DNA of 64,000 nucleotides from Anaerolineae bacterium. GTDB taxonomy: Bacteria; Chloroflexota; Anaerolineae; Anaerolineales; UBA11579. A program made the position numbers and the translations under genes. Below the pieces are notes generated by a model. That model searched no databases and was not told the origin of the DNA. It saw only the letters and a program-made list of their open reading frames with translations. Below are positions 42,771-51,385 of this stretch, piece by piece. The stretch is taken from contig SCUK01000077.1 of assembly GCA_004297445.1 (NCBI GenBank), forward strand, positions 1 to 64,000, written 5' to 3'. Every line of letters begins with the position of its first letter. The stretch's first letter is position 1.

Positions 42771-44177
42771 TCAGCCGCGCTGGTGGGCGGGAAGAATCTT
42801 TTCCATTGAGCGGTATTTGGCGACGGTGCGGCGGGCGACTTCAAAACCTTGTTCGGAGAGCAGTTTGGCGAGCTTGGCGTCGCTGAGAGGCTTGTCTTCG
42901 TTTTCAATCAGGCCGCGCAGTACGGTGCGGACGTTGAGGCTGCGGTCGAAGAAGCGGGAAATTGGGATAATCTGGCCGTGAGGCAGCTGGATGGACTTGC
43001 CCTGAACGGCGCGGGAAATGGTGGATTCGTGCAGGCCCAGTTCCTCGGCAAGGCTGGCGCGGGTGAGGGGAAGCATCTGGGTGGCGCCGTGGAGGATGAA
43101 CTCGCGCTGATGGACGGCGAGACGGCCCATGAGGCGGACGAGGGTGTGATTGCGCTGGCTGAGGCACTTGACGAGGAGAGTAGCGCGCTCAATCATCGAG
43201 TCCCACTCCTCGGCTTTCTCCGGCGGGGCCAGTTTGGCGGCGGCGATAATCTCCGGGTTGACGCGCAGGGTGCCGCGCAATGGCCAGACGATTTCCACCT
43301 GAAGGCGGGGCTCGCCGGCTTCGGCAATGCAGGAGACGATGACATCCGGCTGGGAATAGCGCTGAAGGGACTGGCCGGCCGGTTGGCGGGTGGTGCCCCA
43401 ATTGGCGCGGGCGGGGTAGGGATTGAGGTTGTTGGTGATGAACTTGATGATTCTGCGGGCCTTGGGCAGGGTGACGCCCAGTTGTTTGGCGAGCCGGTCG
43501 GCGTGGTTACGAGTGAGGAGGGTAAGCGGTTCCTGGATGGCGCGGAAGATGTCCGGGTCGATGGCGCGGGACTCGGAGAGAAATTCGAGTTGAACGCGGA
43601 GGGCATCCTGATGGGTGGAAGACCCGACGCCCAGAGGCTCGCAGCGCTGGATGGCGCGCTGGATGGTTTCGGCGCGGGAAAGCGTGACGCGGCGGAACTG
43701 GGCAATCTCGACGAGAGGCACGGGGAGCAGACCGTCTTCGTCCAGACTGGTGAGAATCATCGTGACGACGGGGAAGTCTTCCTCATCGAGTTCAGTGGTC
43801 AGCTGGCGGCCGACAAAGGTGGCGAGGTCTTCAATCTCGGGTGAGTAATCTTCCGCAGGGGTGTAATCCTCGCGCGAGGAGGGACCAGGGTTGAAGTCTG
43901 AGGCGTTGGAGACAAAGACAACCGGCTCGTTGGGCGACAGACCGCGGGCGAATGAGCAGGTGGGGCAGATGCGCGGGCCATCGAGGCGGCGGCCACAGTT
44001 GGGACAGCGCCGTTCGTCCACGAGTTCCAGGGCGGGGTTCTGGGCAATCTCCCCGCCGACGCGTTCGTGCATCTCCTGACGGTTCAGTTCCAGCAGGGAC
44101 ATGGTCTGCGCCAGATGCGCGGTAACTACCTGACGCTGGCTCAGCCTCTGGTGTTGCTGGTGGGTATGGGATACCAT
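42771..44177 (-). CDS. rpoN: RNA polymerase sigma-54 factor with inserted zinc ribbon
   Basis: 468 residues. Region I is glutamine/leucine-rich at the N terminus (VTAHLAQTMSLLELNRQEM...IAQNPALEL). It is followed by CPNC-x9-CPTC (C58, C61, C71, C74), a zinc-ribbon knuckle pair where ordinary sigma-54 proteins have a short acidic region II. The core-binding region follows, then the HTH (RASLAEELGLHESTISRAVQGKSIQLPHG) and the RpoN box ARRTVAKYRSM near the C terminus. The protein directs polymerase to -24/-12 promoters. AAGGAGAGG precedes the ATG. It has a sigma-70-type promoter and, upstream of that, a near-consensus sigma-54 promoter. Confidence 0.94.
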   Translation of the reverse strand: MVSHTHQQHQRLSQRQVVTAHLAQTMSLLELNRQEMHERVGGEIAQNPALELVDERRCPNCGRRLDGPRICPTCSFARGLSPNEPVVFVSNASDFNPGPSSREDYTPAEDYSPEIEDLATFVGRQLTTELDEEDFPVVTMILTSLDEDGLLPVPLVEIAQFRRVTLSRAETIQRAIQRCEPLGVGSSTHQDALRVQLEFLSESRAIDPDIFRAIQEPLTLLTRNHADRLAKQLGVTLPKARRIIKFITNNLNPYPARANWGTTRQPAGQSLQRYSQPDVIVSCIAEAGEPRLQVEIVWPLRGTLRVNPEIIAAAKLAPPEKAEEWDSMIERATLLVKCLSQRNHTLVRLMGRLAVHQREFILHGATQMLPLTRASLAEELGLHESTISRAVQGKSIQLPHGQIIPISRFFDRSLNVRTVLRGLIENEDKPLSDAKLAKLLSEQGFEVARRTVAKYRSMEKILPAHQRG

Positions 44178-44191
44178 TTCGCCTCTCCTTG

Positions 44192-44219
44192 ATTATAGTC
44201 TGCAAGTGGCCGAATCCAA
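44192..44219 (-). promoter_or_regulatory. Proximal sigma-70-type promoter of rpoN
   Basis: TTGGAT (44219-44214), 16 bases, perfect TATAAT (44197-44192) on the minus strand, 14 bases before the rpoN ATG. Confidence 0.6.
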
Positions 44220-44266
44220 GTGGGTCGATTGGGCTACCCAGGGGTCAGGTTTCGGTATCCAACCTA

Positions 44267-44304
44267 TTGCAAGGAATGTGCCAAGGATGGCCGAATCCTT
44301 GCAA
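44267..44304 (-). promoter_or_regulatory. Sigma-54 (-24/-12) promoter and flanking inverted repeats of the rpoN operon
   Basis: On the minus strand TTGGCACATTCCTTGCAA (44284-44267) matches YTGGCACG-N4-TTGCW at every conserved base except A for G at the seventh; the GG-N10-GC spacing is exact. The predicted start is near 44257, giving an 80-base leader to rpoN. TTGCAAGGA and TCCTTGCAA (44304-44296 and 44275-44267) form a 9-bp inverted repeat around it, and AAGGAT-N6-ATCCTT lies directly upstream of the -24. Confidence 0.75.
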
Positions 44305-44447
44305 CAGGGGGCGAGCGGGTAGAATGTGATAACTGCAGGTGAACAGTAATTCGTAATGGGTAATTGGGGATGAGGTAGATTGGTATGCCAAAATGGTTTG
44401 CAAGAGTGAAAATAACTGAGAAATCGTGGAAGCGAGAGCGTTGACGA

Positions 44448-45809
44448 ATGGGCGAAGTTAATCTGACGGTGATTGGCGGGGGGCTGGCGGGAAGCGAGGC
44501 GGCGTGGCAGGCGGCAGAACGCGGACTGAAGGTTCGGCTCTATGAAATGCGGCCCAACGTGAAGACCGGGGCGCACGAAAGCAACTACCTGGCAGAGCTG
44601 GTGTGCTCGAACTCGCTGGGGTCGGACCTGCCAGACCGGGCCGGTGGGCTATTGAAAAACGAACTGCGGCGGCTGAATTGCCTGTTGCTGCGGCTGGCGG
44701 GAGAAACGGCTGTGCCGGCTGGCGGGGCGCTGGCAGTGGACCGCGAGGCGTTTGCCAGGCGAGTCTCGGAAGTAATTGAAGCGCACCCGAATATAGACGT
44801 GGTGAGGGAAGAGGTGCGAGATATTCCGGCCGGGCTGACGGTAGTGGCTTCCGGGCCGCTGACGAGCGCTACGCTTTCTGAATCGATCCGGGCGCTGAGT
44901 GGCGAGGAACACCTGTATTTCTTTGACGCCATCGCGCCGATTGTTGAGGCCGAGTCGATTGACATGTCGGTGGCGTTTCGAGCGTCGCGGTATGAGCGGG
45001 GCGACCAGGAGGACGGTGACTACGTTAACTGCCCGATGACGGAGGAAGAGTATCGGGCGTTCGTTGGCGCACTGCGAGCGGCCGAGCGAATTGAATTGAA
45101 GAGTTTTGAAGAGGTCATAGAACACGAAGGTGTAAAGGCGGGTGCACACACGTTTTTTGAAGGCTGCCTGCCGGTGGAAATCATTGCGCAACGCGGGGAG
45201 GATTCGCTGGCGTTTGGGCCGTTGCGGCCAGTGGGGCTGATCGACCCGCGGACGGGGCGGCGACCGTTTGCGGTGGTGCAATTGCGGCAGGATAACCTGG
45301 CGGGGACGATGTATAACCTGGTGGGCTTCCAGACCAACCTGACATTCACGGAGCAACGACGGGTGTTGAAGATGATTCCGGGGCTGGGCGCGGCACGATT
45401 CCTGCGGTACGGCCAAATGCACCGCAATACGTTCATCTATGCACCCAAACTATTGCGAGCGACGCTGCAATGGCACGACCGGGATGATTTGCTGTTCGCC
45501 GGACAAATCACGGGGATTGAGGGCTATGTGGGGAACATAGCCAGCGGGTTGCTGGCGGGTTGGAACGCGGCACGCGTGTGGAGGGGAGAGAAACCGGTGA
45601 CCCTGCCGCCCACGACTATGCTGGGGGCATTGTGCCACTATGTGACGCATGCGGCAGAGGCCGACTTCCAGCCGATGAAGGCCAATTTTGGCGTGATGCC
45701 GGAACTGACGGGGAAGAAAGTCAAAGGCAAGCGGGAACGGGCCAAAGCTTATGCGGAGCGGGCGCTGGCGGACCTGGACCGGATGCTGGAGAGCGTGGCG
45801 CTGGCATGA
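44448..45809 (+). CDS. trmFO: Methylenetetrahydrofolate-tRNA-(uracil-5-)-methyltransferase TrmFO
   Basis: 453 residues. It makes the m5U54 of the tRNA T loop using methylene-THF and FAD. The N-terminal FAD fold is [31 protein letters not shown]. Family blocks include [82 protein letters not shown], and [30 protein letters not shown] lies upstream. The M28 peptidase gene begins within its stop (ATGA). Confidence 0.96.
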   Translation: MGEVNLTVIGGGLAGSEAAWQAAERGLKVRLYEMRPNVKTGAHESNYLAELVCSNSLGSDLPDRAGGLLKNELRRLNCLLLRLAGETAVPAGGALAVDREAFARRVSEVIEAHPNIDVVREEVRDIPAGLTVVASGPLTSATLSESIRALSGEEHLYFFDAIAPIVEAESIDMSVAFRASRYERGDQEDGDYVNCPMTEEEYRAFVGALRAAERIELKSFEEVIEHEGVKAGAHTFFEGCLPVEIIAQRGEDSLAFGPLRPVGLIDPRTGRRPFAVVQLRQDNLAGTMYNLVGFQTNLTFTEQRRVLKMIPGLGAARFLRYGQMHRNTFIYAPKLLRATLQWHDRDDLLFAGQITGIEGYVGNIASGLLAGWNAARVWRGEKPVTLPPTTMLGALCHYVTHAAEADFQPMKANFGVMPELTGKKVKGKRERAKAYAERALADLDRMLESVALA

Positions 45810-46708
45810 CCACAACGCGGCGGGCAGTTGGAACTATCCTGGCAGTAGTGGGGCTGGTGGCGGTGTTGGGCGGTGTAGTGTTGGCAGGGCGGCAAACCAG
45901 CCCGCCGGACTATGGCGTGGTTTTCAGCGGGGAACGGGCGTATGAGGATGTGCTGACACAAATGAGCTTTGGGCCGCGATTTATAGGGAGCGAGGGCCAT
46001 GCCCTGACTGTGGAGTGGCTGGTGGAGACGTTGAGCGCGCTCGGATGGGAGACCGAGGTGCAGGAATTGGTAAGTGGAGGGCAATTGGTGCGCAATGTGA
46101 TTGCAAAACGGGGGGATGGCGAAGACTGGGTGGTGCTGGGGGCGCATTACGATACGCGGATGGTAGCGGACGAGGACCTTGACCCGGCTTTGCGGGGGGA
46201 ACCGGTTCCGGGGGCGAATGATGGCGCGTCCGGCGTGGCGGTGCTTCTGGAGCTGGCGAGGGTATTGCCGGATGACCTGGAAAAAGAAGTGTGGCTGGTG
46301 TTCTTCGATGCAGAGGACAACGGTCGAATAGAGGGCTGGGATTGGATCCTGGGTTCGCGGGCGTTTGTGGATGCGCTGATCGAGAAGCCGGACGCGGCGG
46401 TGATCGTGGATATGGTGGGCGACAGCGACCTGCAACTCTACTATGAAGGTAATTCAGACGATGCACTTCGCCAGGAGATATGGGAGACGGCTGCGGGGCT
46501 GGGATACGGACAATTCATCCTGCTGGAGAAGTACCATATGCTGGATGACCACACGCCGTTCCTGCAGGCGGGAATCCCGGCGGTGGATATCATTGATTTC
46601 GATTACCGCTATTGGCATACAACGGCGGATACCGCGGACAAAGTGTCGGCGGCGAGTTTGGAGGCGGTGGGGGCAACGGTGCTGGCGTGGTTGACCGGCG
46701 AGGAGTGA
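45806..46708 (+). CDS. M28-family metallopeptidase or glutaminyl-cyclase-like protein, exported
   Basis: 300 residues from the ATG at 45806, which overlaps the TrmFO stop as ATGA; the 82-residue extension in the track is shadow of trmFO. An N-terminal hydrophobic helix ([19 protein letters not shown]) is a signal or anchor. Zinc-site segments are [39 protein letters not shown] and [22 protein letters not shown], the last with the terminal zinc histidine. [17 protein letters not shown] is typical of the QC-like branch. It either cyclises N-terminal glutamine or cleaves peptides on the outer face. Confidence 0.88.
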   Translation: MTTTRRAVGTILAVVGLVAVLGGVVLAGRQTSPPDYGVVFSGERAYEDVLTQMSFGPRFIGSEGHALTVEWLVETLSALGWETEVQELVSGGQLVRNVIAKRGDGEDWVVLGAHYDTRMVADEDLDPALRGEPVPGANDGASGVAVLLELARVLPDDLEKEVWLVFFDAEDNGRIEGWDWILGSRAFVDALIEKPDAAVIVDMVGDSDLQLYYEGNSDDALRQEIWETAAGLGYGQFILLEKYHMLDDHTPFLQAGIPAVDIIDFDYRYWHTTADTADKVSAASLEAVGATVLAWLTGEE

Positions 46709-46720
46709 GGGCAGGGGGAA

Positions 46721-47527
46721 TCAGTCTTTCTTGTTTTCTTTTTCCTTGCGGCGCTTTTCACGGGCTTCATAAATTTTGACGGGGTCACCCTTGCTCAGTT
46801 CCCAGTCTTCATCCGACTCCAAGGTGATGACTTTGAAGGCTTCGGCGTACTCCATTTCCTTGCCCTTGGCGGTCTCGGCGGCCCACTTGCGCATTTCTTC
46901 GCCGGGGTCCCAGTCCATCATCTGGCTGGCGTGGGCGCGCAGGGCTTCAATCTTAATGTCCATGGTTTCCGAGATGTCCACAAACGTGGTGGCTTTGTCG
47001 TCCCAGGCGGTAATGTAGACCTTGCGCGGTTTGTGGGCTTTAAGTCCTTCGGCTTCCAGTTCTTGAAAGACGTGGGGCTGGCCGGTGGCGGGGAAGGCGG
47101 CATCGATGGCGGCGGTGGCGGAGGCGCGGTGGTCGGGGTGGTTGATGTAGGTATCGGACGGGAAGAAGACGGTGGGGTCACCACAAACGATGACTTCGGG
47201 CTTGAAACGACGAATCTCGCGGACGATGCGCTTGCGCAGTTCCATGGTGGCTTCGACCATGCCATCGGTCACGCGCAGGAAGGCGATGTCCTTGACGCCG
47301 GTAATCTCGGCGGCGCGGCGCGTTTCGGCTTCGCGGATAACCGTGGCATCTTCCTTGCTGATGGAAGGGTCGGCAATGCCGCCGTCGCCGCTGGTGATGA
47401 GGACGTAGCCAATGCGGGACCCTGCTTTGGCCCAACGGGCCATTGTGCCGCTGCAGGAAAATTCGATGTCATCGGGGTGGGCGGCGATGGCGATGGCGGA
47501 CTCGGGGATGTATAGGGTGGCGGGCAT
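46721..47527 (-). CDS. PIG-L/LmbE-family N-deacetylase
   Basis: 268 residues. The zinc motif [15 protein letters not shown] is near the N terminus, and the third ligand is in [10 protein letters not shown] (about residue 130). SGDGG and [10 protein letters not shown] are also typical. Family members deacetylate GlcNAc-linked substrates, for example GlcNAc-PI, GlcNAc-malate (bacillithiol) or mycothiol conjugates. The substrate is not evident and no thiol-synthesis partner is nearby. The C terminus is lysine-rich ([10 protein letters not shown]). It converges on the M28 gene with a 12-base gap. CGGAG precedes the ATG. Confidence 0.9.
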   Translation of the reverse strand: MPATLYIPESAIAIAAHPDDIEFSCSGTMARWAKAGSRIGYVLITSGDGGIADPSISKEDATVIREAETRRAAEITGVKDIAFLRVTDGMVEATMELRKRIVREIRRFKPEVIVCGDPTVFFPSDTYINHPDHRASATAAIDAAFPATGQPHVFQELEAEGLKAHKPRKVYITAWDDKATTFVDISETMDIKIEALRAHASQMMDWDPGEEMRKWAAETAKGKEMEYAEAFKVITLESDEDWELSKGDPVKIYEAREKRRKEKENKKD

Positions 47528-47608
47528 GGGGACTCCGGGATACGAGATTTGTAATTGGCCAATAGTAATTGATTAGAGGGTCGATTGGAAAGATTTAACG
47601 AAAGTACT

Positions 47609-48319
47609 TTATGTGCCACTTTCTGATGTGGCCGGGGGCGTGAGGTGTTGAAGGCCCTGCGGCCCGGCGAGGATGAGGTCGGTGGCCAGACTGATGAACA
47701 GGCCGTGGGCGAGGATACCGGCGCGGGCATCCAGTTGGGTGGCGAGGAACGATGGCGAATCGATGGGGCCAAAGTTGGCGTCGATGACGTAGTTGCCCTG
47801 GTCGGTGGTGTAGGCGGAGCCATCTGGGTTGCGGCGAAGAACGACGGCAGCGCCCAAGGATTCGAGGAACGCCGCCTGCGCTCCCCAGCCGAATGGCAGG
47901 ACTTCTATGGGCAGCGGCCAACGCTCGCCGAGGCGCGGCGAGAGCTTGGAGGCATCGGCGACGATGATTTCGCGGCGGCTGGCCTGGGCGACTATCTTCT
48001 CTCGCAGCAGTGCGCCACCGCCGCCTTTGATGAGATTGAGATACGGGTCAATTTCATCTGCACCGTCGATGGTCAGGTCAATGTATGGATGGTCTTCGAG
48101 CGTGGTGAGCGGAATGCCAGCGGCGAGGGCGGCGTTCTCGACGGCAAGGGAACAAGGGACGGCGAGCACGCCGGGCAGTTCGCCTGAACGAATGCGGGCG
48201 GCGATGCGATTCAGGGCGTGGATGGCGGTGGAGCCAACACCCAGGCCGACAACCATGCCGGGTTCGACGAGATCCGCGGCGTGTTCAGCGGCCTGTTGTT
48301 TAAAAGCGTCTGGGCTCAT
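47609..48319 (-). CDS. rpiA: Ribose-5-phosphate isomerase A
   Basis: 236 residues. It interconverts ribose 5-phosphate and ribulose 5-phosphate. Conserved blocks are VVGLGVGSTAIHALNRIA (phosphate binding), TIDGADEIDPYLNLIKGGGGALLREKIVA (active-site Asp and Gly-rich loop), and LPIEVLPFGW. The ATG overlaps the glucose-6-phosphate isomerase stop as ATGA, so the two sugar-phosphate isomerases are cotranslated. Confidence 0.95.
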   Translation of the reverse strand: MSPDAFKQQAAEHAADLVEPGMVVGLGVGSTAIHALNRIAARIRSGELPGVLAVPCSLAVENAALAAGIPLTTLEDHPYIDLTIDGADEIDPYLNLIKGGGGALLREKIVAQASRREIIVADASKLSPRLGERWPLPIEVLPFGWGAQAAFLESLGAAVVLRRNPDGSAYTTDQGNYVIDANFGPIDSPSFLATQLDARAGILAHGLFISLATDLILAGPQGLQHLTPPATSESGT

Positions 48320-49947
48320 GGGTCGAGGAGGTCGGCAAGTTCAAGGATTGGGTCGAGGTCGTTTCCGGCCAGCGTGAAGGTGATGACCTTGCGACCCGCG
48401 TCTCTCAAGGCCCGGGCATCGCCATGGGCCTGAGCCTGCTTGAGCACACCGAATGAAATGGAGGAGTCCGGTTTGCCGGCTTCGTCTGGAATGGGGACAT
48501 CCGTTTCCGGGGTTGAGACGAATTGGATGAAGAGTCCCTTGCCGCCATCGCCCTTGTGGAGCTGACCGGTGGAGTGAAGGAAACGCGGACCGAAACCGAT
48601 GGTGCAGGCCATGCCGGTGCGGTGGACGATGGCTGTCTGTAGGGATTCCAGGGCGCGGGTAGCGGCGGGAGTGGGCTGGATGAAGGCCTGAAGTGCGACA
48701 TAGCTGCCGGGCTCTGACGTGCCAAGAAACGACTCAAGCGATTTGATGTCCAGCGGAGCGGAATCAATGGGCGGTAATTCGCCGCTGGCCTGGTAGGCCT
48801 TCACCATTTCCTGAGCACGGCGTTTGGCGGATTCGACATCCGGCTGGTCGAACGGGTTAACACCCATCATGTGGCAGGCGATAGCGACGGCAACTTCCCA
48901 GTGGAAAAAGAGGCCGCCAAGGTCATACTCGTCATCGAGGATGAGGCTGAGGGAGGGGGCGCGCAGGTTGGCGACGCGGCCGACGACGCCGGTTTCGTCT
49001 CCAAAGGCGAGGGCGACGAACTGGCGGTCTGGGCCGTAGAGGGTGTCATCAGAAATGGTTTCGGCCAGGAGGGGGAGGATGCCGACACCGGCTTTGCCGG
49101 TGCTTTCGGCGATGAGTTGTTCAGCCCAGTCCACGAATGGTTCGAGGTCGGGAGAGGCGATGAAGGTGAGTTTGTCGCGGTTCATGCCAAGGGCGTAGGC
49201 AATCAGCGCGCCCATGTTAAGGCCGAGGCTGCGGGGGGAATAGGGACTGTCGTTGTGGGCGGCGAAGCGCGCCTGTTCCAGAATTGCTCCCACATCGATG
49301 CCGAGGAGGGCGGCGGGGACGAGACCAAAGTAGGAGAGCGCAGAAAAGCGACCGCCGATGTTCGGGTCATTGAGGAAAACTTTGCGGAATTTGTATTGGC
49401 CCGCCAGGGATTCCAGAGAGGAGCCGGGATCGGTGATGGCGACGAAGTGGCTGCCGGCACCGGCAGCGCCGACGGCGGCATTGACCTGATTGTAGAAGTG
49501 CTTGAAGAATGACAGGGTTTCCACGGTGCCGCCGGACTTGGTGGAGACGATGTACAACGTGTCTTTGGGGTTCAGCGATTTGGTGTAGTGAAGAACGGCG
49601 GCGGGGTCGGTGCTGTCCAGAACGTGGAGGTCCGGGTAACCATCGAACGCGCCGAAGACGCGGGCGAAGAGTTCGGGGGCCAGACTCGAGCCGCCCATGC
49701 CGAGCAACAGCACATGTGAGAAATCCTGACGGACATCTTCGGCGAATTCGAGGATGGCGGGGAGGGCTTTGGTCATCTCGCGCGGGCTGTCCAGCCAGCC
49801 GAGGCGGTTGTCGATTTCGTCGGACGAGTCGCTCCACAGGGTGTGGTCGCGGTTCCAGAGGCGAAGCAAGACCTCGTTGGCTTCGAGTTCGTGGATGGGA
49901 GAGTGCTCGGAGATTTCATCGACGAGCAGGTTTGAGCGAATGGGCAT
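48316..49947 (-). CDS. pgi: Glucose-6-phosphate isomerase
   Basis: 543 residues from the ATG at 49947; the 24-residue upstream ORF extension crosses the TAAAAT -10. AGAGG precedes the start. Sugar-isomerase (SIS) domain blocks are VLLLGMGGSSLAPELFARVFG, VSTKSGGTVETLSFFKHF, VAITDPGSSLESLAGQ, and NIGGRFSALSYFGLVPAALLGIDV. The C-terminal half has AIGFGPRFLHSTGQLHKGD-type sequence, as in the PGI halves of transaldolase-PGI fusions; no transaldolase domain is attached here. It is the first gene of a two-gene unit with rpiA. Confidence 0.93.
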   Translation of the reverse strand: MPIRSNLLVDEISEHSPIHELEANEVLLRLWNRDHTLWSDSSDEIDNRLGWLDSPREMTKALPAILEFAEDVRQDFSHVLLLGMGGSSLAPELFARVFGAFDGYPDLHVLDSTDPAAVLHYTKSLNPKDTLYIVSTKSGGTVETLSFFKHFYNQVNAAVGAAGAGSHFVAITDPGSSLESLAGQYKFRKVFLNDPNIGGRFSALSYFGLVPAALLGIDVGAILEQARFAAHNDSPYSPRSLGLNMGALIAYALGMNRDKLTFIASPDLEPFVDWAEQLIAESTGKAGVGILPLLAETISDDTLYGPDRQFVALAFGDETGVVGRVANLRAPSLSLILDDEYDLGGLFFHWEVAVAIACHMMGVNPFDQPDVESAKRRAQEMVKAYQASGELPPIDSAPLDIKSLESFLGTSEPGSYVALQAFIQPTPAATRALESLQTAIVHRTGMACTIGFGPRFLHSTGQLHKGDGGKGLFIQFVSTPETDVPIPDEAGKPDSSISFGVLKQAQAHGDARALRDAGRKVITFTLAGNDLDPILELADLLDP

Positions 49948-50015
49948 GGCAAGTCCTCTGCTGTATTTTAGCGCGGAAGAGGGGCATGCTGACCGGGAAC
50001 TCCGGCTAAATGAAA

Positions 50016-50609
50016 TCAAGAACCGGTATTGGAGAGGAACTCTTCCAGGTCCTTGCCGAGCTTGTGGAGAGGCAAGGCACGACCGGCAACCAGGTAGTAA
50101 ATTTCGTCAGCGACGCTGGCAATGCGCTGATTGGCCCAGCCGAGACCATCGCGGTAGGCGCGACCAAGGGGGTACGCCGGCACCACGCCGCTGCCTACTT
50201 CGTTGGTGACGAGCAGCCAGGTGGCGGCGCTGGCGGAAATGGCTTCCAGCAGCGAACGAATCTCGGACTGTACCGCGGTCAGTATAGGTTCTTGCGGCGG
50301 GTTTTCACTGCTGCAGGCGGTGGCGAGGAGGGTGTTGCTGACAAGCAGCGTGATGCAGTCGAGCAGGACGACAGGCGAGGCAGGCGGTTGGTTGAGGAGG
50401 GTGGGGCCAAGGTTCAATGGAATTTCCAGGGTGGGCCAGGCAGCCGGACGCGCACTGCGATGAACGCGGATGCGGTCGGCCATTTCGTCGTCCAGCGCCT
50501 GGGCCGTTGCGATGTAGGTGACATCCCGGGAAAGTTTTGCGGCGAGCGCTTCGGCAAAAGTGGATTTGCCGCTACGTGCGCCGCCGATGAACAAAATTAG
50601 CTTACCCAC
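50016..50609 (-). CDS. cobU: Adenosylcobinamide kinase / cobinamide-phosphate guanylyltransferase
   Basis: 197 residues, starting with GTG at 50609, which gives MGKLILFIGGARSGKSTFAEALA with the family P-loop. Later blocks are VTYIATAQALDDEMADRIRVHRSARPAAWPTLE and VLLDCITLLVSNTLL, and TNEVGSGVVPAYPLGRAYRDGLGWANQRIA with the GTP-contacting region. It phosphorylates and then guanylylates adenosylcobinamide. It is the last gene of the cobalamin-riboswitch operon, six bases after cobS. The enzyme supports salvage of cobinamide as well as new synthesis. Confidence 0.95.
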   Translation of the reverse strand: MGKLILFIGGARSGKSTFAEALAAKLSRDVTYIATAQALDDEMADRIRVHRSARPAAWPTLEIPLNLGPTLLNQPPASPVVLLDCITLLVSNTLLATACSSENPPQEPILTAVQSEIRSLLEAISASAATWLLVTNEVGSGVVPAYPLGRAYRDGLGWANQRIASVADEIYYLVAGRALPLHKLGKDLEEFLSNTGS

Positions 50610-50614
50610 TATCT

Positions 50615-51385
50615 TTATCCAAGACTAAGTACCAGCAGAGCGATGATTTCGAGGATTTCGCAAATGGCCCCGTAAATATCGCCGGTGAGACCGGGGAGGC
50701 GGCGCAGAGTGAAGGCGGCCAGCGCCCAGGCTGACAAGCCGGCAATGACCAGAGCCAGCAAACCGGGCGGCCCGGCGAGAGTGAAACCCAGACCCGCGGC
50801 AATCGCTGATGCAACGGCGGCATGCAACGGGCGTGCGTGGGCTTTGACCATGCTGCCCAGCCCCTCTGGGCGGGCAGGCGGAAAGGCGACGATGACGACC
50901 GCCATGCCCCAGCGACCAGCCAGGGCGGCAACGGGAAGGGCCACCCAGCCGAGACCGGACTGGGCCAGCAGGGCGAACTTCATGAGGAGTGCCAAGCCGC
51001 CAGCCAGCGCGCCAAATGCACCAACACGTTCGTCCTTCATGATGAGCAGGCGCTGTTCCAGGTCATTACCGCCGAGCACGCCATCGGCGGAGTCCATCAA
51101 GCCATCCAAATGCAGGCCGCCGGTGAAGAGCACCCATGCCGTCAGAGTCAGGCCGGCCACGACCAGGAGGTCGAAGACGCGGCCAAGACCGAGCCACACC
51201 CCGGCCAGTACCAGCCCCAATAACGCGCCAATCAGGGGATAGAAAGCCACAGCGCGGCCAAGCTCCGGCAGGGTGAATGGCCGGCGGATGATGGCCGGGA
51301 CGGTGGTCAGGAATTGCAGGGAAGCGAAGAACGACCCACCCCATGAGCCGGGGCGGGTCAGTTCTTCCGGTAATTGGTCAGGCAA
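50615..51385 (-). CDS. cobS: Adenosylcobinamide-GDP ribazoletransferase (cobalamin synthase)
   Basis: 256 residues with a TTG start at 51385 preceded by GAGGAAAA; it overlaps the cobT stop by eight bases. A multi-helix membrane protein with the family blocks FFASLQFLTTVPAI, FYPLIGALLGLVLAG, TGGLHLDGLMDSADGVLGG (acidic metal-binding Asp pair), MKDERVGAFGALAGGLALLMKF, and LPGLTGDIYGAICEILEI. It joins adenosylcobinamide-GDP with alpha-ribazole to form cobalamin. Confidence 0.94.
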   Translation of the reverse strand: MPDQLPEELTRPGSWGGSFFASLQFLTTVPAIIRRPFTLPELGRAVAFYPLIGALLGLVLAGVWLGLGRVFDLLVVAGLTLTAWVLFTGGLHLDGLMDSADGVLGGNDLEQRLLIMKDERVGAFGALAGGLALLMKFALLAQSGLGWVALPVAALAGRWGMAVVIVAFPPARPEGLGSMVKAHARPLHAAVASAIAAGLGFTLAGPPGLLALVIAGLSAWALAAFTLRRLPGLTGDIYGAICEILEIIALLVLSLG

